DNA of 59,942 nucleotides, taken from CAJVXI01 sp036444215. GTDB taxonomy: Bacteria > Patescibacteriota > Minisyncoccia > UBA6257 > UBA9933. The DNA lies in contig JAZGAA010000006.1 of assembly GCA_036444215.1 (NCBI GenBank), positions 1 to 59,942 of the forward strand. Direction: 5' to 3'. Of this stretch, positions 41,688-48,805 are shown piece after piece. The notes beneath the pieces are model-generated. The model did no database searches. It saw only the letters and a program-made list of their open reading frames with translations, and was not told where the DNA came from. Numbering within the stretch: the first letter of the stretch is position 1; every line of letters begins with the position of its first letter. Made by a program: the position numbers and the translations under genes.

Positions 41688-41719
41688 ATCGGCTCAGATA
41701 TATCTGAGCCGATTTTTTT
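41688..41719 (+). terminator. Terminator after the small-gene pair
   Basis: ATCGGCTCAGA pairs with TCTGAGCCGAT, then seven T's. Confidence 0.88.
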
Positions 41720-41743
41720 ATTAAAATTTAATAGGAGAATTAA

Positions 41744-41780
41744 TACTACCACTTGTGGTAGTGCTACCACAAGTGGTAGC
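41744..41780. repeat. Two adjacent CTACCAC/GTGGTAG palindromes
   Basis: CTACCACTTGTGGTAG followed at once by CTACCACAAGTGGTAG; same unit as at 41025-41042. Confidence 0.75.
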
Positions 41781-41829
41781 AGCTATCTTATATGACTTAT
41801 AATCATTTACAGTTTCCGAAATCTTAAAG

Positions 41830-41835
41830 TATAAT
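41830..41835 (+). promoter_or_regulatory. -10 box of acyP, leaderless
   Basis: TATAAT ends 8 nt before the ATG at 41844; no Shine-Dalgarno. Confidence 0.5.
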
Positions 41836-41843
41836 AAGTACCA

Positions 41844-42125
41844 ATGTCTTGCTATCAAATAAAAATTTCAGGGCTGGTTCAAGGAGTTTTCCTTAGATAT
41901 TCAGCCAAACAAAAAGCTGAAAAACTTGGTTTGGTTGGGTACGCGAAAAATTTAGAAAATGGTTCAGTTGAAATTGTTGTTTGTCCCGCTCAGCGGGATT
42001 GTGGTGATACCGCTATCAAGGAATTTATAAATTGGTGCCGTATTGGCCCTGATTTAGCAAGAGTAGATAATATAAAAGTAGATGAAATATCTTTTCGAGA
42101 ATATAATAATTTCCAGGTTTTATAA
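41844..42125 (+). CDS. acyP: Acylphosphatase
   Basis: 93 residues, single ferredoxin-like fold. ISGLVQGVFLRYS carries the catalytic Arg (residue 18), and GYAKNLENGSVEIVV the catalytic Asn; ARVDNIKV ends the domain. Cleaves acyl phosphates. An in-frame palindrome (41984-41998, TCCCGCTCAGCGGGA) adds CPAQRDCGD between strands where homologues have a short loop. Leaderless start expected. Confidence 0.93.
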   Translation: MSCYQIKISGLVQGVFLRYSAKQKAEKLGLVGYAKNLENGSVEIVVCPAQRDCGDTAIKEFINWCRIGPDLARVDNIKVDEISFREYNNFQVL

Positions 42126-42141
42126 GGATAAATTGCAGGGG

Positions 42142-42169
42142 TTGACTTTTTTGGATAATTTGTTATAAT
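42142..42169 (+). promoter_or_regulatory. Strong promoter of the 42301 gene
   Basis: TTGACT (42142-42147), 16-bp spacer, TATAAT (42164-42169), one of the best matches in the window. Confidence 0.75.
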
Positions 42170-42214
42170 TATGGCATAATCCTGAACATTTACAATTATA
42201 TAAATTACTTGCGA

Positions 42215-42266
42215 ATCATTGCAGCTTTTAGGTCAGCCGGCTGGCCGAGCTAAAAGCTGCAATGAT
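42215..42266 (+). promoter_or_regulatory. Long hairpin in the 5' leader of the 42301 gene
   Basis: ATCATTGCAGCTTTTAGG... pairs with ...GAGCTAAAAGCTGCAATGAT; 16 consecutive pairs at the base plus a GC-rich top (GGTCAGCC/GGCTGGCC). It ends 17 nt before the ribosome site AAAGGAGG. May stabilise the mRNA or control translation. Confidence 0.7.
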
Positions 42267-42300
42267 GCGGCAAATCAAATATAAAAGGAGGAATTACGTT

Positions 42301-42909
42301 ATGAAAGACGTAACCCTAGCACAAGGGAATCAGGTATTAAATCTGATCCTGCAGAAGAAGATTCCTACAGAGCAGCTACAAAAGTTGCTGGCGTCAGGAC
42401 TCGTCTCGGATCTTCTAGATGCGAATCTTGAGAATGGTGTTGACCGCAACGTATTCCGTAGGCTCATCGGCCTCATGCCGCTCAATACTTTTATCGTGAC
42501 AGTAAACTATGATCTGTCGGTGGAAGAAGCGGTGAAGGCTGGAAAGTACGACTCGTCAAACAATAACATCATGACCAAAAACTTTTCATCTAATCGTAGG
42601 GGGAAGACAGAAGCGGAAATCACCCTTATTCACTTTGATAGTTGTATGGAATCAGAGGATGTAATCCGCGAAATAGACAAACAGGGTTTTCGCTTAGCTG
42701 AACTCTTAGAACTCCTTGCTTTTGGGGCTAAATATCCTGATGTGCAACGAGATTTTCCGATAGTTGCTCTTGGTTCTGCGTGGCAGATTCCGGATGGCGT
42801 TCGCCGTATGCCGTGTCTCGGCAGGGTTGCTGGTGAGCGTGTTCTGGACCTGGGTTGGTTTGGCAGCGGTTGGCGCTCGGACGTTCGTTTTGCCGTTCTC
42901 CGTAAGTAA
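42301..42909 (+). CDS. Unknown protein, probably highly expressed
   Basis: 202 residues from ATG 42301, with AAAGGAGG 11 nt upstream; an in-frame ATG at 42262 lies in the leader hairpin and is rejected. No family with known function recognised, though I recall similar proteins scattered in Patescibacteria. Begins MKDVTLAQGNQVLNLILQKK; middle NVFRRLIGLMPLNTFIVTVNYDLSVEEAVKAG; C-terminal half has ESEDVIREIDKQGFRLAELLELLAFGAKYPD and WFGSGWRSDVRFAVLRK. Base and codon use is visibly richer in G+C (many CTC, CTG, CGT, GGC codons) than its neighbours, pointing to high expression or transfer. It has its own strong promoter, leader hairpin and terminator. Confidence 0.8.
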   Translation: MKDVTLAQGNQVLNLILQKKIPTEQLQKLLASGLVSDLLDANLENGVDRNVFRRLIGLMPLNTFIVTVNYDLSVEEAVKAGKYDSSNNNIMTKNFSSNRRGKTEAEITLIHFDSCMESEDVIREIDKQGFRLAELLELLAFGAKYPDVQRDFPIVALGSAWQIPDGVRRMPCLGRVAGERVLDLGWFGSGWRSDVRFAVLRK

Positions 42910-42969
42910 TTTTGTACTTAGGGCTTTGGGCAACTTAAACTTTTTTGACCCTTTAGCCCTTAGTCTTCG

Positions 42970-43008
42970 GCCCGTGCACATTACTTCGGTTTTGTGCGCG
43001 GGCTTTTT
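42970..43008 (+). terminator. Terminator after the 42301 gene
   Basis: GCCCGTGCACA pairs with TGTGCGCGGGC (one wobble), then TTTTTC. Confidence 0.85.
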
Positions 43009-43087
43009 CATTTCCGCATAATATGGCAATACGAATTCGGATATTTTTAGCTCTTGACAAGGTTTCTACTATATATATACTTAATAA

Positions 43088-43182
43088 TACAGATATGAAA
43101 ATGTTGATGAAAATATCCGGCGGCTGAAAAACGGCGAATTTTCTATGTTCGCAATTTCAGTCCGCTAAACAGCGGATTTTTT
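43088..43182 (+). ncRNA. Candidate small RNA
   Basis: TTGACA (43054-43059), 16-bp spacer and TATACT (43076-43081) predict transcription from about 43088; a hairpin TCCGC/GCGGA with a T-run ends it at 43182. About 95 nt, with an internal GAAAAT/ATTTTC hairpin. It also contains a 10-codon frame (ATG 43095, MKMLMKISGG), which could be a leader peptide. No known RNA family recognised. Confidence 0.45.
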
Positions 43183-43327
43183 GTTTTCTGAATGGATAGT
43201 TTTTTGACAAATACGTGAATCGCTCGAATTTCAAACAAATGATAACGAATTTCAAACGAATATTTTTATTCGTTTTACATTCATTTTAATTCGTTAATTA
43301 TTTGGGCGAAAGACGCGTTATAAAACA
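43183..43327. other. AT-rich spacer upstream of 23S, no gene
   Basis: Contains direct CGAATTTCAAAC repeats and an ATTCGTT-rich stretch (43260-43320) resembling the sequence before the gene at 38463. Another TTGACA is at 43204 without a good -10; TTATAA at 43316 could be a -10. The 23S promoter probably lies here but I cannot place it. Confidence 0.4.
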
Positions 43328-43366
43328 ATTATTCGAGTCCTCGAATCCTAAATATGGATTTAAGAG
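43328..43366 (+). other. 5' arm of the pre-23S processing stem (3' arm 47573-47609)
   Basis: The sequence just before 23S (ATTATTCGAGTCCTCGAATC...) is the near-perfect inverse of that just after it (...GGGTTCGAGGAGTCGAATAAT). The two would form a long duplex around 23S, the usual RNase III entry for rRNA processing. Confidence 0.85.
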
Positions 43367-43917
43367 ACAAAATTTTTTTAAGGGCGTATGGTGGATGCCT
43401 TGACATCAAATGACGATGAAGGACGTGGCGTGGCTGCGATAAGCTTCGGGGAGGTGCTTAGCAACTTTTGATCCGGAGATTTCCGAATGGGGAAACCTAA
43501 TTACGTAAACCGTAATTGGCTCTATTTTTAAAAATAGAGCAGTATATCCGCTGAAGTGAAACATCTCAGTAAGCGGAAGAAAAGAGAAAAATTTTTATTC
43601 CCTAAGTAGCGGCGAGTGAAAAGGGAGGAGCCCAAACCGAGCACATAATTTTTTATATGCTCGGGGTTGTAAGAATTTCACGCTACTTTATTAATCACAG
43701 AGTTCCACCTTTAAGGGATTCTGTGATTTATGAAGAAAGGAAAGGTTATAAAATTATTTGTTAGCTGAACCTGCTGGAAAGCAGGACCAGAGGAGGTGAT
43801 AGTCCTGTAGGCGAAAACGAATAATCCTTTTAGTGGATTATCTTGAGTACCTCGATGACAGAATACTTCGAGGGAATCATCCGGCACTATCCGGAAAGGC
43901 TAAATACATTTGATGAT

Positions 43918-43956
<39 letters not shown>

Positions 43957-44125
43957 GGCCGGCGAGGCCGTTGAAATAGAACCTGAAACCATATGCTTAC
44001 AAGGAGACGGAGCCCGCAAGGGTGACGTCGTGCCTATTGAAGAATGAGCCAACGAGTTTATGTATATCGCTAGTTTAAATCCTACGGGATGAAAGCGTAG
44101 GGAAACCGAGTGTTAAAAGCGCGTA

Positions 44126-44294
44126 TGCCAGTGCTTCGCACTGGAAATTCCAAATTCCAAATCTCAAATCACAAATAAATCTCAAATCCCAATTTTCAAA
44201 ATTCCAAACACGTTTTGGTCATTTGAATTTTGGTTATTGATGCTTGTTTGTTATTTGGTGCTTGTTATTTGGTGCTTCCAATGCGCAGTATTGG
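44126..44294 (+). repeat. Palindromic repeat inserted in 23S (copy 1)
   Basis: About 170 nt between GAGTGTTAAAAGCG and GGTATGTGTAAGACCCGAA. Bounded by CCAGTGCTTCGCACTGG and CCAATGCGCAGTATTGG; the interior is CCAAATTCCAAATC... repeats whose halves are complementary (CACAAATAA / TTATTTG), so the whole can fold as one long hairpin. Nearly identical to copy 2. Confidence 0.85.
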
Positions 44295-44808
44295 TTGGCG
44301 GTATGTGTAAGACCCGAAGCCAAGCGAGCTTGCCCTGGCCAGGATGAACTTCGACGAAAGTCTAAGGGAGGTCCGCACCAGTAGATCGTTCAAAATCTTT
44401 GGATGAGCTGGGGTAAGAAGTGAAAAGCTAATCGAGCTTGGTAATAGCTGGTTCTCTCCGAAATAGTTTTAGGACTAGCGTTTAGAAAAAACCTTTATGG
44501 GGTAGAGCTACTGGTTGAGAAGTAAAGGGGGAAACCTCGGCTTTTCAGTCAAACTCCGAATACATAAAGGATTGTCTAAGCAGTTAGACCATGGGGGCTA
44601 AGCTCCATTGGTCAAAAGGGAAACAGCCCTGATCGTCGTCTAAGGTCCCTAAATATTTGCTAAGTGTTAAAAAGGTAGTAATTCGCCATAGACAGATAGG
44701 AGGTTGGCTTAGAGGTAGCCATCCTTTAAAAAGTGTGTAACAACTTACTATTCGATGGCGGGTTGCGCCGAAAATTTAGCGGGGCTAAGCAAATTACCGA
44801 AGACACGA

Positions 44809-44979
44809 ATGCCAGTGCTTCGCACTGGAAATTCCAAATTCCAAATCTCAAATCACAAATAAATCTCAAATCCCAATTTTCAAAATTCCAAACACGTTTT
44901 GGTCATTTGAATTTTGGTCATTGGTGCTTATTTGTTATTTGGTGCTTGTGATTTGGTGCTTCCAATGCGCAGCATTGGT
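44809..44979 (+). repeat. Palindromic repeat inserted in 23S (copy 2), at the helix 45 IVS site
   Basis: Near-identical to copy 1, bounded by CCAGTGCTTCGCACTGG and CCAATGCGCAGCATTGG. It lies between GGGGCTAAGCAAATTACCGAAG and GGTAGGAGAGC, which I align to helix 45 of 23S, the site of the well-known intervening sequences of Salmonella that RNase III cuts out without rejoining. Confidence 0.85.
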
Positions 44980-45731
44980 GTGGTAGGAGAGCATTTCAAT
45001 CGCGCTGAAGTGCGACCCGCGAGGGCGCATGGAGCGTTTGGAAGAGAAAATGTTGGTATGAGTAACCGCAAAGCCGACGAGAAGTCGGCTCCCCGAAAAT
45101 CCAAGGTTTCCTCCGCAACGGAAATCGACGGAGGGTTAGGCGATCCTAAGGCAATGGCGAAAGCCGGAGCCGATGGACAGCTGGTTAATATTCCAGCCCG
45201 CCGGGCATAGTTCGATGGAGTGACGGAGAAAAAAAGATTAAGCATCTTAATGGTTTGGTGTTATTGGTTATTAGAATTGCTGTTTAGGTAAATCCGGACA
45301 GCTGCTTTAAATGGCGGGATTCGCAAACCGATAAAACTTCAGTTCGCTGAAGAATTTAATTGAAGAGTCTTCCGAGAAAAACTTCTAAGATTTCCTATGT
45401 TCGGCTTCGTACCGGAAACCGACACAGGTGGATGAGGCGAGGAGCCTCAGGGGAACGAGTGAGTCCTCGTTAAGGAACTCGGCAAAAAAGCGGGTGTAAC
45501 TTCGGGATAAACCCTGCCGCCTAAGTTTTTGTTTTACAAAAATTTTGGCGGCCGCAGCGAAAGTATCCCTGGCGACTGTTTACCAAAAACACAGCTCCCT
45601 GCGAACTCGTAAGAGGATGTATAGGGGGTGACGCCTGACCGATGCGAGAAGGTTAACGGCGGCGGTTTTTTTAAAAGCAATTTTGAGAAAGCTGACTGCC
45701 CGAAGCCCTCGTCAATGTCAGCGATAACTAT

Positions 45732-45997
45732 AAGTAACGATTGTAGTTGTAAAATTTGGCTATATGCTGGAAAGCCCTTAGGGCTGATAAAACCAAAACA
45801 GTAATCTGAAAAGATAAGCTGACGGTTTAAAAATTTATCAGATTGGGTAATCAGCAGGAAAGACTCCTAAGGTAAATCTAAGGAGAATCCTCAGAGACTA
45901 TACGCCAAATCTTATTAAAAATAAGAATGATATAGTCCGAACTCTATGGCGACATAGAGAGTTGTCTAAATTAAACTAGACAGAATAACACATAATG
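45732..45997 (+). other. Group I intron 1 in 23S (E. coli position about 1917)
   Basis: 266 nt. 5' exon ends ...TAACTAT, intron ends in G, 3' exon AATCGTTCTAAGG; removing it restores the helix 69 sequence with correct length. Exon AACTAT pairs with guide GTAGTT (45743-45748), with the required U-G at the splice site. Core elements seen: P/Q as TATGCTGG and AATCAGCAGG, R as CAGAGACTATACG, S as GATATAGTCC. No endonuclease gene inside. Coxiella has a group I intron at the same position. Confidence 0.92.
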
Positions 45998-46340
45998 AAT
46001 CGTTCTAAGGTAGCGCATTTCCTTTCCAGGTAAGTTCTGGAGCGCACGAAAGGCGTAACGACTGGGGAACTGTCTCAACGAGGAGCTCGGTGAAAATGCA
46101 ATTCCCGTGAAGATGCGGGATACCTGCAGCAAGACGAAAAGACCCCGGGAGCTTTACTGTAGCTTGATATTGGTTTTAGGGTTTTAATGCGTAGCGTAGT
46201 GGGGAGGCTTTGAAACTTTACTTTCGGGTAGAGTGGAGCCGCCAATGAAACACCCATCTTTAAAATTTTAAAATCTAATCTGAACGGCAAAAACGTTCGG
46301 AGACAGTGTCTGGCGGGCAGTTTATATGGGGCGTATTCCT

Positions 46341-46673
46341 TAATGTAATTTGCACCTCCGTGCAATTACGAGGGGGACCTATTGCCGTGAGGCGATACGG
46401 AAAAACTATCTATATGCTGGAACATCCGCGAGTATCTTGGAGTACTTGTTCTAAATATTATTAAAGGACAGTAAAAATCTTTCAAGTGATGCGGACAATC
46501 AGCAGGAAACCAAATTCAATATATTGAGAGTGGGATCCTCAGAGACTACACGATAGCAACTTTTTATAAAAAAGAGTTGATAATATAGTCCGAACTGCGT
46601 AGCGATGCGCAGAGGATTGCATTATTAGTAATGTAATCTACCTAATAAAAATATAAATTAGGTTAACATTTTG
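46341..46673 (+). other. Group I intron 2 in 23S (E. coli position about 2262)
   Basis: 333 nt. 5' exon GGGGCGTATTCCT, 3' exon CCTAAAAAGTAACGG; intron ends in G. Guide GGGGA (46373-46377) pairs with exon TTCCT with a terminal U-G. Core: TATGCTGG and AATCAGCAGG (P/Q), CAGAGACTACACG (R), AATATAGTCC (S). The core closely resembles intron 1, so the two are probably related. No protein-coding frame of note inside. Confidence 0.9.
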
Positions 46674-46861
46674 CCTAAAAAGTAACGGAGGAGTTTATTA
46701 AGGTTGGCTTAGCCCGGATGGAAATCGGGCTGGACGCGTAAAGGCAAAAGCCAGCTTAACGGCAAGGCTGACAAGCCGCGCCGGTGCGAAAGCAGAACTT
46801 AGTGACCCGACGGTTCTTTATAGAAAGGCCGGAGACAACGGATAAAAGCTACCCCGGGGAT

Positions 46862-47141
46862 GAAGCCTGAAATAAGGCTTTGTTGTCCTCCTCGCAGTAA
46901 TGCGAGGTAATAAATGCGACTTATAACGGTGGAATCAAAACTGGTCTTTCCCAGAAATGGGTTTTAGAGTTTTGACAATACCGTGGGAAGTCGCTCGTCC
47001 AAAAAAATGGGCGAGTTGACCCTGTAACGACTTAATCCAAGAGGATTGGATGGTAGTTTTTAAACTATCATAATACGTCGCGCCCACTGAGATTTTATTT
47101 TAGTGGGAAAAGATATAGTCTAATACATTAAAAATGTATCG
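46862..47141 (+). other. Group I intron 3 in 23S, in the peptidyl-transferase centre (about 2449)
   Basis: 280 nt. Splits GGGGAT | AACAGGCTG; intron ends in G. Guide GTCCTC (46885-46890) pairs over six bases with exon GGGGAT, with the U-G at the site. S element AAGATATAGTCT and R-like GTAACGACTTA are present, but P/Q (TAACGGTGG / AATACCGTGGG) differs from introns 1 and 2, so it belongs to another lineage. Fusion of exons restores the PTC loop exactly. Confidence 0.9.
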
Positions 47142-47253
47142 AACAGGCTGGTGAAGTCCGAGAGTTCACATCGACGACTTCGCTCGGCACCTCGATGTCG
47201 GCTCACCACATCCCGGGGGTGGAGAAGCTCCCAAGGGTTTGGCTGTTCGCCAA

Positions 47254-47297
<44 letters not shown>

Positions 47298-47626
47298 TGG
47301 TCTCTATCTGCTGTAGGCGTTGACGCTTGAGGGAAGTTGACCCTTGTACGAGAGGATCAGGTTGAACGAACCTCTGGTCTACCGGCTTTGCCACCAGGTG
47401 AAGTGCCGGGTAGCTATGTTCGGAAGGGATAAGCACTGAAAGCATCTAAGTACGAAGCCCCTCCCAAGATTAAGCGTCTTAGATTCCTGGAAGACTACCA
47501 GGTAAATAGGCTTTAGGTGTAAGCGCAGTAATGCGTTTAGCCGAGAAGTACTAATAAATCGTATTTTTTTATCTCTAAATTCATTTTAGGGTTCGAGGAG
47601 TCGAATAATTGTGTTAAATTTATTTT

Positions 47627-47732
47627 TGCCGGTGTTTTACTCAAATATGAACCACCTCTTTCCATTCCGAACAGAGAAGTGAAAATATTTGAGCCCGATG
47701 ATACTTTAAAGGGAAAGTAGGGTACGCCGGCA
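47627..47732 (+). rRNA. 5S ribosomal RNA
   Basis: 106 nt. TGCCGG/CCGGCA closes helix I; CCATTCCGAACAGAGAAGTGAAA is the conserved loop B/C region (shown in part: CCATTCCGAAC), and GATGATACT and GGGAAAGTAGG complete the pattern. A T-run follows directly and may end transcription with the closing helix. Confidence 0.93.
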
Positions 47733-47762
47733 TTTTTTATTTGTGAATAACTGAAGTTTTGC

Positions 47763-47768
47763 TATAAT
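47763..47768 (+). promoter_or_regulatory. -10 box, leaderless start
   Basis: TATAAT ends 8 nt before the ATG at 47777; TTGTGA lies 16 bp upstream as a possible -35. Confidence 0.5.
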
Positions 47769-47776
47769 AAAATTTA

Positions 47777-48805
47777 ATGGAACGCAGAAAAATAAAACAA
47801 ATACTTTACGGCGCTGGCTATCTGGCAGTGATTTTTTTGATTGTTGCCGGAGTTTATCTTATTTGGCTTAAACCTGCGCCAACATGTTTTGACGGGCGTA
47901 AAAATCAAGGCGAGATTGAGGTGGATTGCGGAGAACCTTGCGCTCCTTGTGAAATAAAAACCTTACAACCATTAGAAATGTCTTGGGTAAGAGATTTTTC
48001 TGTTGGCGATAAAACAGTTATTGCAGCTGAGATAAAAAACTTAAATTCTGATTACGGAGCTGATAGTTTTTCTTATACTTTTGATGTTTATAATTTTATA
48101 GGAGAGAAGATTTATACTTTAACGGATAATTCTTTTATTTACGCTAGTGAAATCAAATATCTATTTGAAGCTGATATTGATAAAAAAGATATTGATAAAA
48201 TCGAACTTTCTTTTTCTAATGTTAATTGGAAATCCCAAGAGGAATTTCCTAAACCCGAGATTCAAACTCGGGAGATTAAAACCGAATCAGCCAAATCCAT
48301 AAATGTCAGTGGTTTAGTAATCAATAATAATGCTTTTGAATTGTCAAAAGTTAATATTATTAGCTTCTTATTTAATAGAAATGGTCTCCGGATAGGAGCT
48401 TCTAAAACTGAATTAGACAATCTTCAGGCCTTTGAAGAAAAATTTTTCCGAATTATTTTCCCGAAGTACATTATTTTAATTACCGAGACACCGGCGTCAA
48501 CTGCTTATAATTTCATTAATAATTTAACTATCGGCTCAAAAGGTGAAGACGTTAGGTCTTTGCAGAAATTTCTTAAAGATGCTGGATTTTTCAACCGTGA
48601 AACCACGGATTATTTTGGGCTAATAACTAAGAACGCCTTAATTCAATATCAAAAACAAGAAGGCATATCACCAACTTCAGGTTATTTTGGTCCTAAGACC
48701 CGGGCCCATATTAATTCTTTGGCACCTCCTTTGCCTATGCCCAAATTCAATCTTAATGAAGCTGACCCGAATTTAACCAAGGTTTATGTTGAAGCAATTC
48801 GATAA
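47777..48805 (+). CDS. Membrane-anchored protein with C-terminal peptidoglycan-binding domain
   Basis: 342 residues. One membrane helix at about 10-31, then CFDGRKNQGEIEVDCGEPCAPC, a four-Cys motif seen after the anchor in surface proteins, then a beta-rich middle (Ig-like, WVRDFSVGDKTVIAAEI) and a C-terminal PG_binding_1 domain (IGSKGEDVRSLQKFLKDAG, DYFGLITKNALIQYQKQEGI, GYFGPKTRAHI). Probably ties an outer-face protein to the cell wall. The end overlaps valS by 20 bp. Confidence 0.85.
   Translation: MERRKIKQILYGAGYLAVIFLIVAGVYLIWLKPAPTCFDGRKNQGEIEVDCGEPCAPCEIKTLQPLEMSWVRDFSVGDKTVIAAEIKNLNSDYGADSFSYTFDVYNFIGEKIYTLTDNSFIYASEIKYLFEADIDKKDIDKIELSFSNVNWKSQEEFPKPEIQTREIKTESAKSINVSGLVINNNAFELSKVNIISFLFNRNGLRIGASKTELDNLQAFEEKFFRIIFPKYIILITETPASTAYNFINNLTIGSKGEDVRSLQKFLKDAGFFNRETTDYFGLITKNALIQYQKQEGISPTSGYFGPKTRAHINSLAPPLPMPKFNLNEADPNLTKVYVEAIR

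Noticed and set aside
42706..43029. Minus-strand frame opposite the 42301 gene
   Set aside because: Shadow of a gene with strong expression signals on the plus strand.
44733..45245. Open frames inside the 23S gene
   Set aside because: They cross conserved rRNA blocks and the repeat insert; no protein similarity.
46075..46365. 96-codon minus frame in 23S near intron 2
   Set aside because: Antisense to conserved 23S sequence; not a homing endonuclease (no LAGLIDADG, GIY-YIG or HNH motif).
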